This document shows, piece after piece, positions 57,201 through 64,000 of a stretch of DNA of 64,000 nucleotides. The notes under the pieces were generated by a model, which ran no database searches, was not told the origin of the DNA, and was given only the letters and a program-made list of their open reading frames with translations. The stretch is taken from contig CAJHNH020001114.1 of NCBI GenBank assembly GCA_905116865.2, forward strand, positions 45,001 through 109,000, written 5' to 3'. Position numbers and translations under genes: made by a program. Origin of the DNA: Candidula unifasciata. Taxonomy: Eukaryota > Mollusca > Gastropoda > Stylommatophora > Geomitridae. Position 1 is the first letter of the stretch. Every line of letters starts with the position of its first letter.

Positions 57201-57732
57201 GCACCAGTCTTCAGAAGCCTGTGGTCTTATCTAAACTACTGACAACGAAAACAAAAAGAAGCAACGGAAGGTGTTTGGTTCTGTTTGATGGGCGTCAGTG
57301 CAGATAACTGGGGACGGTGTGCGATGCACCCTAATCTTTTAAACATATCTTGATATCAAATGCAAAATGAACGAAAGACGATAGGGCGCACTTCCGTTTC
57401 CATAATGTGTGTCCTATCTGTGGCTGTGGGGTGAAGGTCTTTAGACTGCCATGTTAGGCTTGCTGTGGTTATCGACTTAAACTGACCTTGTCGAGTGCAA
57501 ATCTGAGCCGTGCCGATGTCACATCTTTTTCATCAGTGACATATTTTAAGCGTTTGGTCACTTAGCACGCATAAATGGCTTATTTTTTGAAGTACAAATT
57601 TGTTTGTTATCCACGCAGCAAATACATTGTGTTAATGCTTACGCTATGCCTGTAAGTAATGAACGCGTGATGCGATCAACATAACGCAAAACACATTTAC
57701 TGTGCAGAATGTTTCATGGCGCTCAGTCAGGG
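57201..57732. other. Unclassified spacer
   Basis: No supported feature. Confidence 0.4.
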
Positions 57733-57885
57733 TTGGATGTGGGCTGGATGTAGCGGGGTTAACCGGGCTGGATGTAGCGGGTGGGGGGGGGGGGCGTTGG
57801 ACGGAGCGGGGCTGGATGTAGCGGGGAGGGGGGGGTGGGTGCCGGGCAGGGAATTGTTGGATGATGTAGCGGGGCAGGGCTTTAT
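57733..57885. repeat. G-rich degenerate repeat
   Basis: GGGCTGGATGTAGCGGGG and relatives occur about five times with G-runs of 5-11 in between. Confidence 0.7.
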
Positions 57886-58132
57886 ATAAAGATTAGCTAC
57901 AACTGAGGGCCTCACACAATGAAAGAGCATGAAGGCCTCACACAGTGAAAGAGCCTAACAAAATGGAGGCTGCTGTTCTGCCCATGGCACCTGATGTCAT
58001 TTCTTCATTTCCCTTTCCATTGGTGTCCTGCAGTCAGAAACTCGAACACTTGTTGGTATTCACGTGGGTGCAGTCAAGACGACACTCATCAGACTTTATA
58101 CAGAACCCTCTTTTCCTTATAAGTAAACTAAG
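57886..58132. other. Short spacer
   Basis: GAAGGCCTCACACA.TGAAAGAGC is duplicated at about 57907-57953. Nothing else is seen. Confidence 0.4.
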
Positions 58133-58372
58133 TAAAGGACCCTTTTTTACGCCTTTGGGTGTATTAGGCATATAGGGCTAGATCTATAGTTTATCGACCA
58201 ATGGGCACTTGTTGGGGGATGTGATCACCATCACCCGGCCGCCTTTACTTTCCAGGACTGTTTACAAGATACTAATTTGAGGCTGGATCCACCTCGGATC
58301 CGTGAGGACCTGAACCCACGATCTTCCAAATCACAGACGGTTGTCTAGCCGCTACACCTCGGAGTCTGTCTC
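58133..58372 (-). mobile_element. tRNA-derived SINE family C
   Basis: Minus-strand head GAGGTGTAGCGGCTAGACAA (A box) and CGTGGGTTCAGGTCC (B box). Body: GGATCCACCTCGGATCC-type region, AAGTAAAGGCGGCCGGGTG, AACAAGTGCCCATTGGTC; tail: CTAGCCCTATATGCCTAATA and AAAAAAGGGTCCTTT. A well-preserved, full-length copy. Confidence 0.85.
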
Positions 58373-58989
58373 TCTCCGGTATAGTTATCATTTATTAGCT
58401 CGACTTGGTTCACCCCTGCTTCGGCTCTAGAAGACAAAGTGCTTGTATTACAGACATGACTTTAGAAAACATTGTCTGGCGGTCTCATTGTTTATGAACA
58501 CGTGAACTCGTTTAATGGTCTAAAGGATATTTTTGTCAATGACTGGGGAAACATTATACTACCATGCTTGTTGTGTTTGTTGGGCATTAAGGACGTGTTC
58601 GTGATATCAGTCCCGTGCGTTGCTGGTCCTCTATTTGTGTGCTTGCTTGCGTGCGCCCAGGTGTGTTTGTTTGGGCAGTGTCGTCATAGTCGCCTTTGCA
58701 GTAGGTCTGACACGACATGGATGACATCACTGCTGTTCAGTGGCACACCAGATATAGTAACACCAGGTTGTCCTCCAGATAATCTGCATGCTTGTTACCT
58801 TGAAACCTCCCCCTCCCCCACCCAACCCATCACCACTACAGAGCTCGACACACAAAGGTTACACAAGTTTATATAGTAATGACCTTATGCGCTGTTCATC
58901 TTAGCACAGATAACTTCCACTCAAAGTTAGGAAAGATCCCATTATACATCTGTACCAAATCGGACAAATGATTGATTCTAGACTCAACA
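58373..58989. other. Unclassified spacer
   Basis: A plus frame at 58472-58876 (134 codons, Cys-rich) has no recognised domain and no supporting context. Confidence 0.35.
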
Positions 58990-59110
58990 TTTGAATAGAC
59001 CAAACGGCACTCGGTGGATGATGTGGTCCACATCATGCCGACCGCATTGACTTCCCAGAACATCATCTGGTACCCATCGTTGGCTGCGTTGACATTGACA
59101 AAAATTATTG
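58990..59110 (-). mobile_element. SINE family C, internal fragment
   Basis: TAGACCAAACGGCACTCGGT, GGATGATGTGGTC, CATCATGCCGACCGCATTGA and CTTCCCAGAACATCATCTGG follow the middle of family C on the minus strand. Confidence 0.6.
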
Positions 59111-59283
59111 TATTCCCCTCTAGGCTCCTACCGAAGGGTTTACTATACCCTCCTGAGACTAAATCTTAATCTGGTTTGGATGGCACACCGGCAAGGCAGA
59201 ACCCAGATAACCCCCGTTCAGCTACACAGAAAATGAAGGCACCCATAACTGCTGCAGCAGCCAGGTGTAACCTGCAGTCCTGT
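59111..59283. other. Short spacer
   Basis: No supported feature before the hAT target site. Confidence 0.4.
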
Positions 59284-59291
59284 GTGGGGTA

Positions 59292-60478
59292 CAGTGTTGC
59301 AGTCTTTGACCAAAAACATCCAGAACGGAGTAAAAAATATATTTGAAAACATCTAAATGTGCGTGGGAAACATCTAGAAAAAACATCCAAATGGAAATAG
59401 TCACAAATTAGATAGCTATTGATAGGACATCTATAGAATCATGTCCTCATTTTCACTGATGTCTGCCTCACAGGATCCACAGGATAAACTTAGCTTGGAT
59501 GATGAAGAGCTTCAGATGCAAAATGAATCTGGTATGCTTTAGCTATTCCAATTTCTTTTAATACAGTCAGGGAGCTAAGTTGAACAGCATTTTCCTACTC
59601 TCAGGCCGAATTTTGTTGTCAAGATAGCATTTAAGAGGTCAAGTTTCATCCTATTGCTTAGGTTAGATTTGATAAATTCATATCAGTGTACACTACTTGC
59701 TGCGATGCATTTTCGCATCATCCATAACTTCACTGTCAGAAATAGATCAAATGTTCAGTTTGAAATTGCACAATGACAGCTTAAAAACATTGCGACCTAT
59801 CCTTACACTTTTTTGATGAATAATTTATCAGTGTAGTTCTGAAAACAGATGTTAGCGGTGTAATCGCTTCGAATGGAACTTTTTTTTTTCTTCTCTTTTT
59901 AGTCTCCGCGTGACTCTTCAATACTTATATTTTCGCTTTAATTTCATATTTGCAGTATTTACAAGACTTGGTCATAACCCCAGGAAATGCCATCACCCAG
60001 TCTTTAATTTTGGCATCATGCAGCCACTCTTCCGAAATTTCATACTTTACTTTTGGTATGTTGACAGTTTTTTTTTTTAAAGTGAAAGCCGCATATGAAG
60101 GTGAGCAATTATAATTTTTTTAAATCACATGAAAAAGAAACACAAAGACAACACAGTGAGGATACGGTTGAAACAAAGTTAGTATGATTTACGCGCGCTT
60201 TTAATCAGTACGGGGACTGCCAGATATTTGAGCGTTGACGCCAGTGAGAGTTCAGAGTTTAAGTAATCGCAGTTGTCACAATGTACGTGCCAGACCAAAA
60301 CAAAAATATTCTAGTAAATATTTCACAGTAATTATTAAACTGACACTGAAAGAAAAGAAAATATAAAATATCTTAACTCCAAATAAACATCCCGAAAAAC
60401 ATCTACCATCTAAACGTCAAAAACACCATCTAAATGCAAGGGAAAACATCTAAATATGGATCCAAAGTGGCAACACTG
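59292..60478 (-). mobile_element. hAT family A, copy 3 (1.19 kb, internally deleted)
   Basis: Left end CAGTGTTGCAGTCTTTGACC and right end AAGTGGCAACACTG are inverted, flanked by GTGGGGTA (59284-59291) and GTAGGGTA (60479-60486), an 8-bp duplication with one change. Read minus, it carries the 5' part of the transposase (about 60070-59930: PKVKYEISEEWLHDAKIKDW, CKYCKYEIKAKI with a CX2C pair) with the ATG changed to ATA, then jumps to the 3' region, losing the catalytic part. The rest aligns with copy 1 on both sides. Confidence 0.9.
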
Positions 60479-60486
60479 GTAGGGTA

Positions 60487-60609
60487 CAGATGAATGTGCT
60501 GGCAGACCAGGTCACGTGGGGTTCGCACCTGCCGATGTGAGCGTCTAGCTGCTACGCCGCGGCGGCTGGCTCCTCTTGCAACTGTTGTGCACAGCACACT
60601 AGCGGGGCG
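60487..60609. other. Short spacer
   Basis: GGGGTTCGCACCTGCC near 60518 is another B-box-like scrap. Confidence 0.3.
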
Positions 60610-60905
60610 GGGGAGAGGCTGCCTGGTCTCCAGACATCGCGTCCGCCTCCAGTGATAGAGGTCCCGGGTTTAAGCCCCGGCGAAGACTGGGATTTTTTTC
60701 ATGTTGACTTTAGTAATTTCCTATGGTCTCCTAGTAATTTCCCATGGTCTCCTAGTAATTTCCCATGGTCTCACGTAAAAAAACAACAAAAAACCCTGGC
60801 AATTGGAAATTGAAAACAAGTATAGCCTGACCGCGCTGCCTTGGCAAAATTTGGAGTTAAAAATCTACCCAACGTATGCTATGGAGTTCGTGCACTGCGC
60901 TAAGA
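60610..60905 (+). mobile_element. tRNA-derived SINE family B, copy 2
   Basis: Head GGCTGCCTGGTCTCCAGACA ... GGTCCCGGGTTTAAGCCCCG. AAGACTGGGATTTTTTTC follows, then a 21-bp unit with TAGTAATTTCC.ATGGTCTC repeated three times, then GGCAATTGGAAATTGAAAAC, GGAGTTAAAAATCTACCCAA and GTGCACTGCGC. The internal tripling is absent from the 33.8-kb copy. Confidence 0.82.
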
Positions 60906-60987
60906 ACCTTCGGACTCGGGCCCTTCGGACTCGGGCTTAAGTCAGAAGTAGAACGGAGCACTTATGGGTTACTACCCTTGAGCCAGA

Positions 60988-61258
60988 AAGTCGCCGTAGC
61001 GTAACGGCTAGACGCTCGCGTGCGGATCGGAAGATCGTGGGTTCGCTCCCTGGTGGATCCAGACTTAACCAAATGACCTTGACTCCCAGGTCGACCCAGC
61101 CTGAAGTGGTTACCGGGTGCAGTCCCGGTAAGTAAAAGTCGGCCGGCATGATGCTGACCACATCACCCATCTTGTGCTGATTGGTCTTTAACAATATAGG
61201 TCTAGCCCTATATGCCTTATACGCGTAAAGGCGTGGAAAAGGGACCTTGCCCTTGGGC
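60988..61258 (+). mobile_element. tRNA-derived SINE family C, best plus-strand copy
   Basis: GTCGCCGTAGCGTAACGGCT (A box) and TCGTGGGTTCGCTCCCTGG (B box) form the head. Then GGATCCAGACTTAACC, AAGTAAAAGTCGGCCGGCAT, GACCACATCACCCATCTTGT and ATTGGTCTTTAACAATATAG; the 3' tail is CTAGCCCTATATGCCTTATA followed by CGCGTAAAGGCGTGGAAAAG. This is the reference for seven family members in the window. Confidence 0.87.
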
Positions 61259-61506
61259 CATGATGTTGATCCGTCTTCTCAACCTAAAACTAGCAGTGAA
61301 CTGAAACCAGTGCAGCCTGTAAACATCGCTGAATTCCAAACGGTGGGCTGAGTTTTAATGGACCACTTTGCCGGAGTGAGCTCATGTACGCTGTTTCCTT
61401 GCCAGTCTGTTAAATCTCTATTGATTGCAATCTGTATTGATGTGTAGACAATACACACTCAGTACATCCAAATAATGCCCAAGCTTCACTAAGGCGACAA
61501 TCTGTT
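61259..61506. other. Short spacer
   Basis: No supported feature. Confidence 0.4.
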
Positions 61507-61760
61507 AAGGGAAACTCATGCAGCTGTGATGAATAAAGGAAACTCGTGCAGCTGTGATGTATAAGGGAAACTCATGCAGCTGTGATGTCTAAGGGAAACT
61601 CGCGCAGCTGTGATGTATAAGGGAAACTCATGCAGCTGTGATGTATAAGGGAAACTCGTGCAGCTGTGATGTATAAGGGAAACTCGTGCAGCTGTGATGT
61701 ATAAGGGAAACTCGTGCAGCTGTGATGTATAAGGGAAACTCATGCAGCTGTGATGTATAC
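61507..61760. repeat. ~28-bp minisatellite, 9 units
   Basis: Units of AAGGGAAACTCATGCAGCTG + TGATGTAT, alternating between CTCATGC and CTCGTGC. The minus-strand peptides (LHEFPLYITAA) result from the repeat. Confidence 0.95.
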
Positions 61761-61802
61761 ATTCTCCACGACTTCCCTTTCCCCTGTGTATAATTTCTGA
61801 TA

Positions 61803-62309
61803 CAGCAACGTGTTGTAGCTGCTGCAGCAACGTGATGTGACTAGCTGCTGCAGCAACGTGATGTGGCTAGCTGCTGCAGCAACGTGATGTGGCTAGCTGC
61901 TTTAGCAACGTGATGTGGCTAGCTGCTTTAGCAAAGTGTTGTAGCTGCTGCAGCAATGTGATGTGGCTAGCTGCTGCAGCAACGTGATGTGGCTAGCTAC
62001 TTTAGCAACGTGATGTAGCTACTGCAGCAACGTGATGTGGCTAGCTGCTGCAGCAACGTGATGTGGCTAGCTGCTGCAGCAACGTGATGTGGCTAGCTGC
62101 TGCAGCAACGTGATGTGGCTAGCTGCTGCAGCAACGTGATGTGGCTAGCTGCTGCAGCAACGTGATGTGGCTAGCTGCTGCAGCAACGTGATGTGGCTAG
62201 CTGCTGCAGCAACGTGATGTGGCTAGCTGCTGCAGCAACGTGATGTGGCTAGCTGCTGCAGCAACGTGATGTGGCTAGCTGCTGCAGCAACGTGTTGTAG
62301 TTGTTGACA
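61803..62309. repeat. 26-bp minisatellite, ~19 units
   Basis: CAACGTGATGTGGCTAGCTG + CTGCAG repeats with high uniformity in the right two thirds and TTTAGC / TTGTAGC variants at the left and extreme right. The unit contains the palindromes GCTAGC, CAGCTG-like and CTGCAG, so single strands could fold. Confidence 0.96.
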
Positions 62310-62332
62310 TCCCAGTGATGTTGTGTTTATAC

Positions 62333-62421
62333 GATCTGCTGGCTGAATGGTTAGGACGCTGGTCTTTTTGCAGGAGACCCAGGTTCGTACCTCAGTAAGG
62401 GATTAACCCCCCCCCCCCCTT
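62333..62421 (+). mobile_element. tRNA-like SINE head followed by poly-C
   Basis: CTGGCTGAATGGTTAGGACG (A box) and AGACCCAGGTTCGTACCTCA (B box) at tRNA-like spacing, followed by a 13-base C-run. A functional tRNA is unlikely because no clean acceptor stem is visible. Confidence 0.55.
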
Positions 62422-63062
62422 TCCCCCTTTCCAAAATATGAACATCCTAACCTGCACATGCGTGGTGACGGTGCTAGCTACGCAACCTAACTTCCTATGA
62501 ATCACCCCTCCTACACAGCACCAAGTGTTAAATACAGTGAAGACATTTCTTGCATGGGAAATACAGTGAAGACATTTCTTGCATGGGTATGGAGATCAGG
62601 GTGGTGGGGACGAGCTAGGACCTAAGTGCCATTTAGATCTACTTTTAAAAACCCTACCAGGACATCACACAAGCGATGAACGCCTGATTATACGAAGTGC
62701 CACCATGTGGACGAGGATCACCCGTGGAGAAGTCCCAGAAACCCCTTTCATCCATTATACCATATTTATGGCCGGGCTATATTGCGGCCACTGGCAAGAG
62801 CCAGTGTAGGGCTTCAAACAGCGAAAAATTGCATCCATCAAAGGGACGACTATATTGATTTAGATCTGAAGACTGTTAATCTTTATGTGATGCCACTGTC
62901 TCTTCGACGCCGTACGCTGTCTCTTTCCTTGTCTCGTCTGTCTCACCCCAAGGTTGCTGCCTTATTTGTCACAGTCCCTGTGACTTCCAGGCGTGTTAAA
63001 AAATTAGAAATCATTACACAGACTCCAAGCTCGGTACAGCATAGAATAGGTTGCAGAAAATA
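62422..63062. other. Unclassified spacer
   Basis: AATACAGTGAAGACATTTCT + TGCATGGG is tandemly duplicated at about 62529-62588. A plus frame at 62707-63087 (126 codons) shows no recognised domain. Confidence 0.4.
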
Positions 63063-63290
63063 TCATGTGCCCGGCCAACTGGCGTAGGCGTTCAGGCGTT
63101 TCCACAGATCACGACCCCTGGTTGCCTGGAACATCTCTCTTGATGATTTCCCTCCATGCCATTGTTTCAGCCCATCCAGCATCTCTCTTGGTCTGCCTCT
63201 ACCCCATTTTCCACAACTTCCCAGAAGATATCCAGGACATAAATTCCGCCCTCGTGATATTGGCACCACTAATCAAATACCGGGTTTCGG
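63063..63290 (-). pseudogene. LINE ORF2 C-terminal tail
   Basis: NITRAEFMSWISSGKLWKMG in one frame continues, after a one-base shift, as WGRGRPREMLDGLKQWHGGK, then RGRDLWKRLNAYASWPGT. This is the GKxWKRGRGRPR...DLWxRLxAYA ending of the LINE family whose 3' boundary GCCAACTGGCGTAGGCGTT is shared with 47103. Confidence 0.78.
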
Positions 63291-63472
63291 GGCCCAATAG
63301 TATGTGTGTGTGTGTGTGTGTGTGTGTGGGAGGGGGGGGGTTGTGGGTAGGCATGTGGGAGTAGCCCCACTGCCCTCCTTTTTCTTTCTTCAAAATTGGA
63401 GTGCTTCTGCTTGACAGTTGAGTCTGCATACAAATATGTAGTAAAGGTTGATGCATACCCAAAAAAATCTTA
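63291..63472. other. (GT)n and R1-like fragment
   Basis: GT units at 63302-63327 and a G-run at 63332-63341. GAGTCTGCATACAAATATG near 63421 resembles R1 (CAATCTGCATACAAATGTCA at 3384). Confidence 0.5.
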
Positions 63473-63745
63473 GATCTGTTAATGTGGGTTCACATCCGTA
63501 TAAACTAGATCTGTCAAAAGTGCATTCACTCAAACTAGATCTGTCACAGTGCATGCACATCGGTATAAACTAAATTTGTCAAAGTGCATTCACTCAATCA
63601 AACTAGATCTGTCACAGTGCGTGCACATCGGTATAAACTAGATTTGTCAAAGTGCATGCACACCCAAGTCGTGGAACAAAGCTCAAGTCCAGAAATGGAC
63701 AAACAACCAGGTCTGAGTTCACAGCTGATGAACGCAAACAGTCTA
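63473..63745. repeat. Compound tandem repeat within R1-like sequence
   Basis: AAACTAGATCTGTCACAGTG + CATGCACATCGGTAT alternates with AAACTA.ATTTGTCAAAGTG + CATTCACTCA, giving a two-part higher-order unit of about 68 bp. From 63670, GGAACAAAGCTCAAGTCCAG and GGACAAACAACCAG match the 3' part of R1. Confidence 0.75.
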
Positions 63746-64000
63746 AAATGGATGTATCATCATCATACCGGATACATCATTGAAAATAAGTCGTAACTCT
63801 TTCTGTCCTAGACAATACACTATGCGTCACCATGTATTATTTACGTGTATCGATCATGTCGGTTATTTTAATTTTATGTTTCGTGAGGAACTGAAGAACT
63901 CTGGTAACATTTTTTTCCTGCAGCTTTTACATATTTGGCCCCATGGAAGTATGTTAGACATGAGTTTAGTGTTGCCATTCGTAACTTCCTTGGAGCCCTT
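63746..64000. other. Unclassified end of window
   Basis: No supported feature. Confidence 0.4.

Noticed and set aside
63720..63740. Hammerhead ribozyme core (CTGATGA...GAAAC)
   Set aside because: CTGATGAACGCAAAC superficially resembles the core, but no flanking stems or GAAAC at the right distance are present.

Overview
This window looks like intergenic or intronic DNA from a eukaryote, most likely a repeat-rich marine invertebrate. A mollusc, perhaps a gastropod, is my best guess; that is inference from the mix of decayed LINE 3' ends, tRNA-derived SINEs, hAT elements and abundant CT/GA microsatellites. There are no operons, Shine-Dalgarno sites or dense ORFs, and I find no intact host protein-coding gene. 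Most open frames are shadows of tandem repeats or pieces of transposons.

Layout. 0-8 kb: a 1.2-kb element with 104-bp inverted repeats, a minisatellite, a 126-bp duplication, two LINE tails and a short hAT copy. 8.5-11 kb: a tRNA-derived SINE and the longest reverse-transcriptase relic (minus strand, frameshifted). 11-26 kb: minisatellites, poly-C/poly-G runs, three LINE tails and SINE pieces. 26.6-29 kb: a 2.3-kb hAT element with matching ends, an 8-bp target duplication and a broken transposase. 29-35 kb: LINE/SINE debris. 35.5-39.1 kb: a 1.7-kb satellite of 23-bp units and a 28-bp/20-bp array. 40.4-42.1 kb: a TTAA-flanked piggyBac-like MITE and a 78-bp-arm hairpin. 43-50 kb: minisatellites, a second hAT copy, a different 1.2-kb hAT element that carries a LINE tail, and two convergent LINE fragments. 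51.3-52.8 kb: a nearly complete LINE ORF1 with three zinc knuckles (minus). 53-64 kb: SINEs, microsatellites, a third full-ended hAT copy, two minisatellites and a last LINE tail.

The most informative biology is (1) one hAT family present four times within 54 kb, three copies with strong 8-bp target duplications, covering a transposase-bearing parent and internal-deletion derivatives; (2) an ORF1 open over about 510 codons apart from three one-base shifts, preceded by a perfect 11-bp inverted repeat and lacking any ORF2; (3) at least ten LINE C-terminal tails of several families; (4) at least five tRNA-derived SINE families, one of which appears to share its 3' tail with the adjacent LINE. 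I did not find a convincing new multi-gene system.
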